Shown here: positions 29,101 through 34,877 of the stretch, piece after piece | Layout: every line of letters begins with the position of its first letter | Position numbering within the stretch: position 1 is the stretch's first letter | Source: JABJMC01 sp964459205 | GTDB lineage: Bacteria; Patescibacteriota; Gracilibacteria; UBA1369; UBA12473 | DNA: 37,381 nucleotides | Assembly: GCA_964459205.1 (NCBI GenBank) | Contig: CAYWKJ010000010.1 | Coordinates: 1 to 37,381, forward strand | Reading direction: 5' to 3' | Notes under the pieces: generated by a model | What the model was told of the DNA's origin: nothing | What the model saw: only the letters and a program-made list of their open reading frames with translations | The model's database searches: none | Program-made: the position numbers and the translations under genes

Positions 29101-32100
29101 CCGTGCCAGTCATGTTCACGTAATTGTCCATAACAATGTCCTCCTCATCCGGCACAATTAGCAAGGCAGCCATCACAGTGTCGCTATCCTTATGCACAAT
29201 TGCCAGACCAGTAGGGGAGGTTTGAGTAGCCTCTAGCACGTCTAATTCGTAATTAACACTATCGTGTAACTTAACCTCACCATTCACGGCTTTAATAGTG
29301 GCCACCGCTTCATCCAAATCATCCAACACTAAAATATCTTCTAAAGTTTCGGTACTATAAACCGCATCTTCTGCAATAAGCTCTTTTTCGTAAGTTGAAA
29401 GTTTTAAATAGCTACGTTTGCTAGTTATAGAAACCTCATTGGAATAAACATCCAAAACATTATCGCTTAATCCCACCGCCTGCAGCGTAAAGGTTCCGCC
29501 CATCATAGTTGGGGCAATATTAAATTGCGCTTCTCCTCGGAAAATTTGGTCAGTCGATTCAACCAGCTGAACATATTCCGAACCATTATTCGCAAAAATT
29601 TCTATTTCAGAAAAAGTATCATAATCATTTTGCTCGCCATTTATATCTAAGGCCCGCACAGTCACGCTAGTCCAGTCTGCTCCATTGGCTTGTAAAACAC
29701 GATCTTCATCCCATTCTAAAGACAGCAAAACAGTTTCATTAGCCCCATCTGGAATTTGATCACCATCAGCATCCATAGAGTAAGGAGCTTCATCTTCATC
29801 GTCTGGCACCCCGTCAGAATCAGTGTCTGGTGCAGAAACTGGCGGACCACAACTTAAGGTAAGCCCATCTTCCATTGAATTCATCACTTCGGCCACCATC
29901 TCTGTTGCCGCGGAGCCAGTTAAATCAATAACCCAATCAATAATGTCTTTGATCCAATTAAAAGGGAACCACGAGGGCGGGCCACTAGGATTATGAACAT
30001 CATAATCATCATCCACCTCGTCATCACCTAGACCATCATTATCTTCATCATCATCCTCAGCACAATCACTGCCATCTGGGCAATTAAATTCCCCATCTAA
30101 TTCTGCGGCCACTACATTAGCGTAAAAGCTCATATTCATGCGATCTACCTCACCATCCGCAATCAAATAAAGAGTCTCATAACCATCAGCTGGCTTTGCT
30201 ACAAAAGGTTCAGAATCTGGACTTAAATACTCCTCAATAACCCAGGCATGCTTTTGGTCCAGATTCATATTTTTCCATTCAAAAGCATCTCTCATTTGTT
30301 CTTCGAAAATCTCACTTCCTAGCAAGTCAGTTAAGAAGTTTGGATTACCCATGGTAGCCCAAGGAACATCCATGACCTCTGCTTGAGAGGCTGTTAAAAG
30401 TTCTTCTAATTCCGCCCAGCTATCAACGTCATAAAGGTTTGGATAATCAACTCGTTGGTACTCATCATCCTGGTTCTGGAAGGTTACATGGCGAGGATTA
30501 TCAATTGGTAAAGCCATACTAAACATGGCATTTAGTTGCGCCGAAATAGTTGAGGCAGTTGGCTCCACGTGCTTAAGAAGGCTCGAAATATAATAAGCAT
30601 CATTAACATTATTTGTGGCGGCTGAACTAAGTGGGGCAGAGTCTTCTTTTACATATTCCCGCGTAATTTCCATGGTTATGGAATCAATAGAACTCAAGTC
30701 ATCAACATCAAATTCATATTCATCTTCCCCACGAATAAAGAACCCCCCAATTTCTTCTTGGCTGTCTTTATCTACTGGCTCATCCAAATCTCCAAAAAAC
30801 GCGCCTAAGGTGTAGTAAACATCATCTCCTTCAGCCCCAAATAAATAAATATCATCAACATCTTTTATCGGAACATCATAGGCCGGGTCGTTCCCTAATC
30901 CAGTCCCTTCATTAAGAGCGGCTTCAATGTCAGCCACTTCATCATTAAAATCATCTTCATCGTAATCTTCATCTTTATCCCCCTCATCAATCTCTTCTAA
31001 AAGATCAGTGTAATGCTCTAGGAATTCTCGAGCATAGAACCAGTAACCCTCCACATTGCTGTCATAGCTATCATCACTGTCACTATAAGATGTGCCTAAA
31101 AATTCTTCACTTTCTTTAAAGTTATAACAAGAGCGATAATCAACATAAGTATGATCAGCTTCTTCATCTGGGACATGTTCAGTTCCCACCACGCTGCGTA
31201 CTGGCTCCGAGGCTAAGATTGGGAAGCAGTACTCAGGTGTTTCATAAAAATTAGCAAAACATCCGGCATAGTCTTCACCCTCTTTAGCACCATCATCATT
31301 ATCTTCGCCCCAAGCTCCAGATGTATTAAAGTCATAAACACGTGACCCATAAACTAGCTGCCCTTCACCGTCGTTGTAGGATCCACGATACATAGAACAT
31401 TCTCCTGGCGAATTAATTTCATCCGGGGTTTGGCCGTAAATAAAAGTTTGATTTGGATACCAAAACCTATGCCGCACTCCATGGTTAATAAATTCAAATG
31501 TAAAATTTTCATCTCCGCTATCAGTGCTAACCACAGTTCCTTCAATTGTAACTCGTGTCATCATTGGGATGCTGGCCGCCAGGCTATAAGATTCAATAAA
31601 ATCATCGACCTCATCCTCTAAAATTTGATTAGCTGATCGGAGCGCCAGTTGTACGTATTCATCACGTTTTCCAATTAGTCCGGGGATTGTTTCTCGATCA
31701 CTAACTGCATAACCTTCATCATCGTAATAACTAGACATATAACGGCCAGTGTAGTCAGTCCAGAGGTTAATTTCCCCCATGAACTTTTTAAACATCTCTG
31801 GGTATTTTTTGAAAAAAGAATCAATCACACCCTTAGATTGAATGTCTGGCATGTCTTCAAAATCATCCCCACCATCCTCTTCGTCCCCAGCGCGGTCTTC
31901 ATCAATTTGGCCATCACCATCCGCGTCATTATCATCCGTTGTATCTTCATCACATAAGCCGTCTTCATCATCATCATTCACCATATCTCCATTACAAGCC
32001 GTGTCCATACACCGATCTCCATTCTTGTCAGTGTTGCTAGCCACAAAAGTTAAATCCCCATTAAAGTACTGTGAAGGAAAAGGAGTCGCCGTATAAGGTG

Positions 32101-33478
32101 TAAAACACAAGGGGTCATAGGTTGGATACTCTTCATCTATGTACATTGATTCTAAGGCCTCCTCATCTGCGGCTGATAATTCTTTAGGCTTAAACCAAAA
32201 AGGGCTCCATTTTTTTAAATGATTAGAACCTATCACTTCAATTTCAAAACCATTGGGCCAGCCATCATCATCCCAGTCCTCACTATCACCATCATCATCA
32301 ATATCACATGATCCCACGCAACCATCTTCGTTCATGTCACCGGGCTCGTCCTCGTCAGTCAAAAGGTCGCCGTCGTTGTTATTATCTTCCGGGCCATCTT
32401 CGTCCACGTAATTATCAGGCTCGCTAGTCGGGTCATCTGGATCTGCTGGTCCAGAACATGGAACCCCATCGCCATTTGAATCCCACAAAGATTCATCTTG
32501 CTCCCAGCAGTCTCGATCATTGTCTATTCCATAATAAAAATTGCCATCATCTTCGTCTACAATTCCGTCATTGTCATCGTCATACCCATTAACCGGGTCC
32601 TCATCTGTGGCCCCGTCCCCATCATCATCAATGCCATTACCTCCCGAAAGTTCTCCTTCAACTTCTAGGTAGAGTTCGCGGGCCAAGTCGCTGGTGTATC
32701 GTTTATAGGCAACGTTTTCCCAATTTTCAATATAGCGCTCATAAGCCGAAACACTAGTTTCATTGAGGGCTTTTTTCTCACCTAAAGTATCAGCAAACAA
32801 CATTTTCTGGTCAAAATCAGCGTATTCTTCGTATCCCAATCGATATAAATAGTTTTTATCAAAATATTCAGCCAAAAGTTCATCTCCATTAGTCCCATCT
32901 TCTGGCGGATGAATAACCCCATGCCAAATCTCCGGCTGCGGATTAGACATCGATGGGCTTGGTTCAAAATCTCCGGTGACTTCATTATAAAGATAGGCCT
33001 TATTCTCAAAATCAGTGTATGGATACATACTTATATAGCGACTTTCGTTTTTGTTAACAATCGGTAGCGGCAAGTCGCCAATCAAAATCACCCCAGTTAA
33101 TTGTGTGATCGCATCATCATCACCATCTCCCTCGAAATATAGTTTTTCTAAAGCCTGAACAATGTTTTTAGGGTCTTCATCAGAAGTAGTTCGAACAATA
33201 AGAGACTTAGTCTGCGGCATTACCTCCTGCACATTTTCGGCATAACGATCAATACGTGCTTTTAGGGTAGTATTAGGTAAAGCGGAAAACTCATCACTCA
33301 AGCCAGCGTAACTAGTGGAGTTACTATAAGTATCCTCATCCACTAAAATCGCCACAATTCCAAGGTGCTCTTTTTCGGCCCGTCCTTGCGAAAGGTCAAT
33401 ATTAAGCATTTGAGACCCCAGAAGGGAGACTAACACCCAGGTGGTTATGACGCGTTTTAAAGTAGGCGAGAGGGTCAT
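17111..33478 (-). CDS. Giant 5455-residue modular surface protein with SLH domains
   Basis: Predicted secreted and wall- or S-layer-anchored; function unknown. Approximate order: signal peptide 1-33; region 38-260 resembling the first half of a gingipain/C25 fold (GVILIGDLPLP near 130, PEIWHG near 183) without an evident His/Cys dyad; acidic EF/TSP3-like loops 275-410 and 490-545; unknown 560-1580; first TSP3-SLH-TSP3 cassette 1595-1980; Ig/invasin-like repeats 2110-2430; FG-GAP-like repeats 2780-2925; DUF11-like 3050-3160; hydrophobic and helical region 3310-3720; proline-rich segment 3729-3826; FecR-like region about 4360-4540; PKD-like 4593-4713; second TSP3-SLH-TSP3 cassette 4980-5375. 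It is first in a five-gene coupled operon. The reading frame is intact over 16.4 kb, arguing for selection. SLH binding to wall polymers is family knowledge; attachment to other cells is inference. Confidence 0.85.
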   Translation of the reverse strand: MTLSPTLKRVITTWVLVSLLGSQMLNIDLSQGRAEKEHLGIVAILVDEDTYSNSTSYAGLSDEFSALPNTTLKARIDRYAENVQEVMPQTKSLIVRTTSDEDPKNIVQALEKLYFEGDGDDDAITQLTGVILIGDLPLPIVNKNESRYISMYPYTDFENKAYLYNEVTGDFEPSPSMSNPQPEIWHGVIHPPEDGTNGDELLAEYFDKNYLYRLGYEEYADFDQKMLFADTLGEKKALNETSVSAYERYIENWENVAYKRYTSDLARELYLEVEGELSGGNGIDDDGDGATDEDPVNGYDDDNDGIVDEDDGNFYYGIDNDRDCWEQDESLWDSNGDGVPCSGPADPDDPTSEPDNYVDEDGPEDNNNDGDLLTDEDEPGDMNEDGCVGSCDIDDDGDSEDWDDDGWPNGFEIEVIGSNHLKKWSPFWFKPKELSAADEEALESMYIDEEYPTYDPLCFTPYTATPFPSQYFNGDLTFVASNTDKNGDRCMDTACNGDMVNDDDEDGLCDEDTTDDNDADGDGQIDEDRAGDEEDGGDDFEDMPDIQSKGVIDSFFKKYPEMFKKFMGEINLWTDYTGRYMSSYYDDEGYAVSDRETIPGLIGKRDEYVQLALRSANQILEDEVDDFIESYSLAASIPMMTRVTIEGTVVSTDSGDENFTFEFINHGVRHRFWYPNQTFIYGQTPDEINSPGECSMYRGSYNDGEGQLVYGSRVYDFNTSGAWGEDNDDGAKEGEDYAGCFANFYETPEYCFPILASEPVRSVVGTEHVPDEEADHTYVDYRSCYNFKESEEFLGTSYSDSDDSYDSNVEGYWFYAREFLEHYTDLLEEIDEGDKDEDYDEDDFNDEVADIEAALNEGTGLGNDPAYDVPIKDVDDIYLFGAEGDDVYYTLGAFFGDLDEPVDKDSQEEIGGFFIRGEDEYEFDVDDLSSIDSITMEITREYVKEDSAPLSSAATNNVNDAYYISSLLKHVEPTASTISAQLNAMFSMALPIDNPRHVTFQNQDDEYQRVDYPNLYDVDSWAELEELLTASQAEVMDVPWATMGNPNFLTDLLGSEIFEEQMRDAFEWKNMNLDQKHAWVIEEYLSPDSEPFVAKPADGYETLYLIADGEVDRMNMSFYANVVAAELDGEFNCPDGSDCAEDDDEDNDGLGDDEVDDDYDVHNPSGPPSWFPFNWIKDIIDWVIDLTGSAATEMVAEVMNSMEDGLTLSCGPPVSAPDTDSDGVPDDEDEAPYSMDADGDQIPDGANETVLLSLEWDEDRVLQANGADWTSVTVRALDINGEQNDYDTFSEIEIFANNGSEYVQLVESTDQIFRGEAQFNIAPTMMGGTFTLQAVGLSDNVLDVYSNEVSITSKRSYLKLSTYEKELIAEDAVYSTETLEDILVLDDLDEAVATIKAVNGEVKLHDSVNYELDVLEATQTSPTGLAIVHKDSDTVMAALLIVPDEEDIVMDNYVNMTGTVNNTRILDANKNDDWEAKTMDDPDSKQIGLYYEDVQVGLIDPDGQIYLKEGYVVELSLGETYTNITNPHLHFTIGVGENVLFDIVFGTEVSLLDMLGLDIEEEETDTIAWITNFFNLARLFIAEPIQMALAASDLTDSDGEGLDDLSEWTISTDLYDTDTDSDGYEDYSELMNGYDPRVAGEPLFSDISVEHEAFYDVVELFTRGVIDGYADGTFRPENAITREEFTKLNLGAVCLDCTAFITSAQEAIESEYSEHAFPDNNIDSTLYYCVAHSRNEGLISGYKWGEYEGYYLPKNTMSRAEATKVLLETAEVFVTEISDFTLPWYFYYIVEAQEMGLYPDGRFIELDTYPTSDFESWLSGQLGSETSIKTWLEDPITRGEFAMMVGNLLRVQDCRIIDTDGDGLSDNFETYNVGTSAYNPDTDYGGVNDFVEVVNNTNAINDPEDDGGTGEVVEDVEEEDITIELPTDSIEDSDGDGLLDSEEELYGTDPFDPDTDNGGITDGNEVLAGTDPNDKSDEETDLDYDAGAYVMGSNLTRDSVYQVISDEILYESLVFTKEMPADGTSQLFLKAQVIDEYGLPVDDDNESIVEFVAIDPDQPYAEILREQIQVTGGVAETQIQAETTSGYLQISASILPDTLPVMDTMVHVYPGEPYTLELTPDSTFLKTGGLNKTEIELVMYDFYGNIASYTPQVVTLTVDGPGELDEKLDEDPDQVGVQTTLYEGFLNFDLISGDEEGIATVTVTIDNLEESTEVGIYDNIKLELFPSNDEMTANGATSTTITAWAILNDSGQPLTGFNGTLTFTMVDSLYGTLTNEAEEVTATMIDGQADVDFFSSTVAGTAYVSASMIGFDPATTEIELMPNNTYELELSSESSVLPTGESAEVIVKAYDAYGNFVYTDSETTVTMRVTTLSEEHGATNETSLTLSEGLGSFTVTADDLTGPINIVATGETNGERTALSGTLTIDTVLELEAVDFAEVNPQVLFGALLGAPFGEVTQENYWGGWFTFSGKTQAAVSLSAQPEPSAPLSLIDSQGKLTVLDGNSVDLKLMPSNSLSLPTRFMVKDLLTQITVAEGVVIPETTNFFLIEEDEDLALVEEDGLYIQTLLEDDKYTMRQFRGNVNFLDDGNEVVRFEPDGQIQIYDTDYYLEVVEDYGSLAFDVMVGEVAVLRVLWKQTFDQNVIQLEEHFNWEDWDTLSPGVYFVGIHSSQYDYETAYSGNSTAAPAGMYVVDKTQTLPNKQKPGVGNSSLETAATASGMGFEGDNKFMLLMSDGSTIGEANQYYASDIGIVLGDPTIRLTDWNPQSVSSTGFTSGVGRLILAGGETIQDMTVMDYNSDGLEDILVAFENGAIELLENREGYPRFKSQGLLMNLTNGIIDLDEADFNQDGQMDLVVATSEACIEGEICIYQYTNYEANFIRENLELEIDGSQIKQIVAQDMNYDDYPDLVISDLNGAITVFYNNDGVIETEGDLVGDVGLQVDEEMNLIEEVLVHYDGMTEEDDLSQEDDGWYKEFSVPADGSGGFTDFDSKFEEAQSVFSVGDFDPDFISELMSLESSDTITYSMDEPESTDTVAFLYADLDENLLTSTKYALDINGGNLEDGDVVEYTIDLVNGGASSLTGLSVTDVVSSMVQLDWDAFDCTGGECAGWEITETGQSLRPFVISGLNFGPGDSARISYQGTISGLSMPTVNIFVGHDLDTSYPDDYLPDIGATPDDNPSGQMVYFYSNGTYTEDDLTKVNYTKKTSEEVEPPDPTEEIDALADLGIDFEKDDNDNGLPDFMELEENDDGESEMPDMISDVVDAFQTNAWDMPFDSVDSPEDVMTNVVAGVAVASEITSLVADGMEALMAQLLCGGGCIASPINYAFLVPGPINAMGIPVSMFDPLHFPVFGAPVPGVPPIWPPLPFQGSTAFRIYFSITLTLGTTLSFCVGPYMAGQCWSIAIPIFDAMGVCDAVNGAIAGAMSKAAAFIQKGVNMVTSMPGTIPGAGDSSGRSESGGIINYNLGSYLVAADSGGKQRMPGFPKPISEWFRKQSEEVANWFKDILPDIYFIYPDPMSIIGTFNPENVAKIEAADLRGLDKILAQLGSFPLIRFETEEVTFKIPWITQDEIMKQQYYFKRWVEGMTSQIETKYGYNFATKEFSTAALEQEYKDIVDEVEELIESVEHNIEVLEDYQDFPRELLQWREIEAFYIKQIICYIDAIVGLFGGWIAVNQDRILQWIQAAHDLVAAFESWKLLFELVIDYQASCDQCTNDRFTLYELLAKLFVFIPEPPIITLPSLPDIVIDISEIQAGLTVMWPEINFVAEPLLIPQLPLIPLPDLPDVELDLPTVPLLPPPPNLPDLPMLPGIPIPDLPDLPPPPKLPELPDSIQITLQILKAVFKIICLLQTGIIPTQESMLKTQIENMTQRPLDVVWPFDLSINFQLPSIMPDFVDEIAVISYVNLSLSFDGIVQVVELAADAANDLVTDLVELANEGMQTPFDLAASGMDELSEAADAAVPDVSLDLDGEDGETGLEISYNNYDSYDALDLEVEALRTHPLVEPLLAQWEDSVEILEEFSAENDAYIAELPDAYHMKAQQSYLALTDEEVNSNFDDIQTRYYAGDLTNMEDIFMDDLRDDLLVYFEDEQQKTDLLASSLASGEDDWDSLLAWVSESDSQGAFTPASSTFLVSSEVEEEKTVYSTESMITDMNDYLIETFSTADKEHIYAAELEELEDMQQRFLVDASEDDASAAAGYDSPQILNKGIFIYNSVDGINERLINYTADADEESQLVFIDVENDGDDDILYAYDSDIFFKENFTEEEEPDYVTANPDIVSLTDLLPEAPIVDIYAATSYGNGDASTSWLQAASGEVGYELRYFEAIPDLYLDDPDITHWAHLLNPIDNLTLDVESLEGTAESTVEELTPGTMLEAEDGDITVTYTGATITADEGTKLVVPQLEYGLMRITEADEATLPEDMIMRTQVKASGEMTIAAEDIIHAIESSKITLTPEQGGELTFVLDENVMFMVPAFYYGETTLRVSSGEVEVIGQEESEEAQTVYEGMLLFDTELVTFEDDLTVSYVSEIGSTSTTFADDGDFLWQPVASEENPAMDLTLENGDYYSQLRSIGSDGSRGTWGETVLLAPQICADDDPPYANLGAATERVSVFKTLTLDGSGSFDTSGDIVKYYYDIDLETDSDGDGDSENDADYYGDNDPLTDQDGDGFKTNDWSDPTMTIGPFEDLDSRHYKLWVTDEAGNTSSASVTVEVYVPDVSLSASSGRSGAIEGSIDPEDEDIPIVIARERDGIFELIVTPTADENSKYYTDGDGAFTVEDLDLSESWIIYNSLYEAVAEVDYETGELTILDDSVEVEVYSAELPWPTRVALIDKTTQEKLLYIFIVPDSNVDVQIDDAETIYGVHTTAEMVGVHVKEIDLPDTLHLEQVPANEPLFTGGVMIVDDNETRWAIIDTDGNIYRLTDITLDVLNLGSISEDADQEDAEPIVITMGSGGVDWLEIYIAPRASLDDESGFDSLDTSELGLEDEIADSADTDAENSDTDGDGISDLEELQSGLNPYDPNDADEDLDGDGLTNAEESDQGTSMNNDDTDNDGFTDYEEVSDGTDPLTAETSDFVDIDSTDPYYQEILNLAELGIIDGFEVDGETYFYPDQFITRAEFTKILLGVLCIEPRDEAYELPNVFYDILDPESWYYPITKESFLQGFIFGYLGELNEEGLAPFKPNISISRAEGSKIILEALETLDVIDMTGVEPGEPWYVPYMEVAQDLTPYLTLDETLGDGEAFVVTAEEAPYHAEALTRYDFIVIASRVLDFYNCYDLKDSDGDGLSDYDEVQVYFTDPYDPDTDTGGITDGDEVAAGDDPLDRTDDDSDGDGLVNADEDDVYGTDPYDPDTDDGGVYDGDEVAAGTNPIDDPSDDPAIEEIVTEEDLEEAVIEEESAIDGLEPGIYIVTYECLSCPCPALVENQADLIPGDAIFAAIMNTANTEILSVSNEVEVTDIISTD
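17670..18282 (-). other. C-terminal SLH triplet of the giant protein
   Basis: Three SLH-like repeats about residues 5066-5270, recognised by AELGIIDGF, FITRAEFTKILLG, SISRAEGSKIILE and ALTRYDF. They are bracketed by TSP3-like DSDGDG loops. Expected to hold the C-terminal end on the cell wall or S-layer. Confidence 0.8.
19340..19700 (-). other. PKD-like domain in the giant protein
   Basis: Residues about 4593-4713: TLDGSGSFDTSGDIVKYYYD at the start and LWVTDEAGNTSSASVTVEV at the end match the PKD beginning and end strands, with an inserted acidic DSDGDGDS loop. Confidence 0.6.
21995..22292 (-). other. Proline-rich LPDLP-type segment of the giant protein
   Basis: Residues about 3729-3826 contain many Pro in LP-x-LP, LPPPP and IPDLPDLPPPP patterns alternating with Leu/Ile. 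It probably forms an extended polyproline II rod or hinge between the helical region before it and the rest of the protein. Confidence 0.6.
24700..25140 (-). other. FG-GAP/VCBS-like repeats in the giant protein
   Basis: Residues about 2780-2925 hold DYNSDGLEDILVAFENG, DFNQDGQMDLVVATSE and DMNYDDYPDLVISDLNG, three Ca-binding integrin-alpha-like blades. Too few for a full seven-bladed propeller by this motif alone. Confidence 0.75.
26190..27150 (-). other. Ig/invasin-like (BIG-type) tandem domains in the giant protein
   Basis: Residues about 2110-2430 show three units each starting YTLELTPDS, KLELFPSND or YELELSSES and containing YDFYGN, ILNDSGQP or YDAYGN, then FTV/ATVTVT strands. This is the pattern of bacterial Ig-like domains of intimin/invasin type. 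Confidence 0.65.
27915..28552 (-). other. Internal SLH triplet of the giant protein
   Basis: Residues about 1642-1855: FTRGVIDGYADGTFRPENAI, ITREEFTKLNLG, TMSRAEATKVLLE and PITRGEFAMMVG mark three SLH repeats. Finding a complete triplet this far from either end is unusual; it is flanked on both sides by TSP3-like loops. Confidence 0.85.
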
Positions 33479-33501
33479 AAATTTTGGCTATATAGCGCAA
33501 T

Positions 33502-33526
33502 GTCCGACCACAGAGAAGGGTCGAAC
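33502..33526 (-). promoter_or_regulatory. Stem-loop in the leader of the giant gene
   Basis: On the minus strand GUUCGACC (33526-33519) pairs over all 8 positions (one G-U) with GGUCGGAC (33509-33502), 9-nt loop, 24 nt before the ATG. A second hairpin GGCTTA/TAAGCC lies upstream at 33538-33551. Confidence 0.5.
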
Positions 33527-33579
33527 TCGTAGAAAATGGCTTAAATAAGCCAAAAAACGCTATTTTAAATCTAATGTAT

Positions 33580-33608
33580 ATTATACTAATTCACCCCTGA
33601 AAAATAAA
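33580..33608 (-). promoter_or_regulatory. Possible promoter of the giant operon
   Basis: Perfect TATAAT (minus strand, 33585-33580) with a poor -35 (TTTATT, 17-nt spacer). It would give a leader of about 95 nt containing two hairpins. An alternative -10, TATATA at 33494-33489, would give a leader of only about 4-5 nt. Confidence 0.45.
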
Positions 33609-33681
33609 GCGAATAACAGGTTAAAACCCTCATTTTTACCAAATAAGGTGTGGACAGGTTAATAGATTGGAGTCTGCCTGA

Positions 33682-34227
33682 TTAGTGGTAATAGATGTAA
33701 ATGATATTTTCATCTGGGCACGACCCAGAGGCTATGTATTTCGAAATAAAAGCTGGAAGATCATTTTCTGTTAGCCAGGTTGCAGTTAATCCCGTGCAAA
33801 AATACTGGTCACCAGCAGCATCATGTTCCATTCGCGCAGCTAAGGCATAAGCAGACGGGCTACTGCCTCCGGCTGAGTATGACATTACCTTATAAAAATA
33901 TTCTGAATCACCACTACAAAGGGTATTTTCAGAATTGGGATCCGTTGGTAAATCAATATAACTATCAAGAGCGTCATCAATCCAGTCTCCATCTCCTATG
34001 CAATCATATTGAGTTGTTCCAGTGAATCCATCATTCGGGTACTCTCCATAATCCGCATAATAAAGTTCCATAGCTGTTGCTAATTGTTGAAGATCTGCTT
34101 TTCGTTGTACATCACGTGCTCGTGCCGGACCCTGCGCAATTCGTGGCACCAAAGCTACTGCCAAAATTCCAATAATCGTAATAACAATTAAAAGCTCAAT
34201 TAAGGTAAAAGATTTATGAGTTTTCAT
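33682..34227 (-). CDS. Type IV pilin, copy 3
   Basis: 181 residues. Class III signal: leader MKTHKS then FTLIELLIVITIIGILAVAL, with Glu at +5 of the mature protein; the residue before the cut is Ser instead of the usual Gly. After the conserved N-terminal helix comes a segment nearly identical to the two neighbouring pilins (ARDVQRKADLQQLATAMELY), then a variable C-terminal domain with Cys pairs. Family knowledge: such proteins are pilus or pseudopilus subunits cut and methylated by PilD. It starts 12 nt after the stop of copy 2, so they are co-transcribed. Whether it is a major or minor subunit cannot be told. Confidence 0.85.
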   Translation of the reverse strand: MKTHKSFTLIELLIVITIIGILAVALVPRIAQGPARARDVQRKADLQQLATAMELYYADYGEYPNDGFTGTTQYDCIGDGDWIDDALDSYIDLPTDPNSENTLCSGDSEYFYKVMSYSAGGSSPSAYALAARMEHDAAGDQYFCTGLTATWLTENDLPAFISKYIASGSCPDENIIYIYYH

Positions 34228-34239
34228 TTTTATTAAAAA

Positions 34240-34794
34240 TTAGTGAATAACACCATAATAAGCATATTCCTCTGGACATTCTTGTGGCCCGAGTCCTATG
34301 TAAGCTTGCAGCGCTGGTAAATCATTCATCCCTAGCGACGATGTTTTTTCTGACGAAGAACAAAAATAGCCTGCCGCATCTGCGGCTACAGAAGTTATTT
34401 CCATTTCCGCATAAATAGCATACGAAGAATAGGAAGTCCCATCATCGCTATAACTCATAGCGTGGTAGTAATATTGATTAGCACAACCCATTGGCGAACC
34501 TGATCCAGGATCTGTAGGAATATCCAAATAACCTGAAATGGAAGAGTCAATCCAATCCCCACTTCCGATACAATCAGTATCAGGAAGCCCCCCATCATCA
34601 TTTGGGTATTCTCCATAATCCGCATAGTAAAGCTCCATAGCAGTTGCTAATTGTTGGAGGTCTGCTTTTCTCTGTACATCTCGAGCTCTTGCCGGACCTT
34701 GTGCAATCCTGGGGACCAAAGCCACTGCCAAAATTCCAATAATCGTAATAACAATTAAAAGTTCAATAAGGGTGAAGGATTTTTGCATTTTCAT
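34240..34794 (-). CDS. Type IV pilin, copy 2
   Basis: 184 residues from the ATG at 34794; a longer frame from TTG at 34818 exists but would put eight unneeded residues before the normal short leader (MKMQKS) and starts inside the promoter-proximal region. The mature N terminus FTLIELLIVITIIG and the following 50 residues are almost identical to copy 3; the C-terminal domain differs (CIGSGDWID, MGCANQYYY, YFCSSSE). The residue before the cut is Ser. The ATG is preceded directly by CCCCTCCC. A promoter embedded in the upstream terminator may give this gene its own transcription. Confidence 0.85.
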   Translation of the reverse strand: MKMQKSFTLIELLIVITIIGILAVALVPRIAQGPARARDVQRKADLQQLATAMELYYADYGEYPNDDGGLPDTDCIGSGDWIDSSISGYLDIPTDPGSGSPMGCANQYYYHAMSYSDDGTSYSSYAIYAEMEITSVAADAAGYFCSSSEKTSSLGMNDLPALQAYIGLGPQECPEEYAYYGVIH

Positions 34795-34818
34795 GGGAGG
34801 GGAAGTTATATTAACCAA

Positions 34819-34847
34819 ATTATAAACAAAAACCCCTTAATAGCAAA
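34819..34847 (-). promoter_or_regulatory. Promoter embedded in a terminator, for pilin copy 2
   Basis: Minus-strand TATAAT at 34824-34819 with TTTGCT at 34847-34842, 17-nt spacer; the -35 falls in the terminator loop. The -35 matches the consensus poorly, the -10 perfectly. Expected leader about 18 nt. Confidence 0.45.
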
Positions 34848-34862
34848 GATTAAGGGGTTTTT
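34828..34862 (-). terminator. Strong bidirectional-type terminator between pilin copies 1 and 2
   Basis: AAAAACCCCTTAAT (34828-34841) and ATTAAGGGGTTTTT (34849-34862) form a perfect 14-bp stem with a 7-nt loop and T-runs on both strands. It lies 15 nt after the stop of pilin copy 1. Confidence 0.85.
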
Positions 34863-34877
34863 AAAGTCATAAACAAT

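Larger units (their letters stand above)
33479..33681 (-). other. Intergenic leader between pilins and the giant operon
   Basis: 203 nt without a gene. It contains the putative promoter and hairpins of the giant operon and a 9-nt direct repeat ACAGGTTAA (33616-33624 and 33654-33662, plus-strand reading), which could be a paired binding site. No clear terminator for the pilin genes was seen here. Confidence 0.5.

Noticed and set aside
33502..33526. Possible tRNA T-arm (GTTCGA with a stem)
   Set aside because: No acceptor, D-arm or anticodon stem fits around it, and the stem has 8 bp with a 9-nt loop; it is better described as a leader hairpin.
34795..34818. TTG start at 34818 for pilin copy 2
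   Set aside because: It would add eight residues before the normal short pilin leader, and lies about 5 nt upstream of the expected transcription start.
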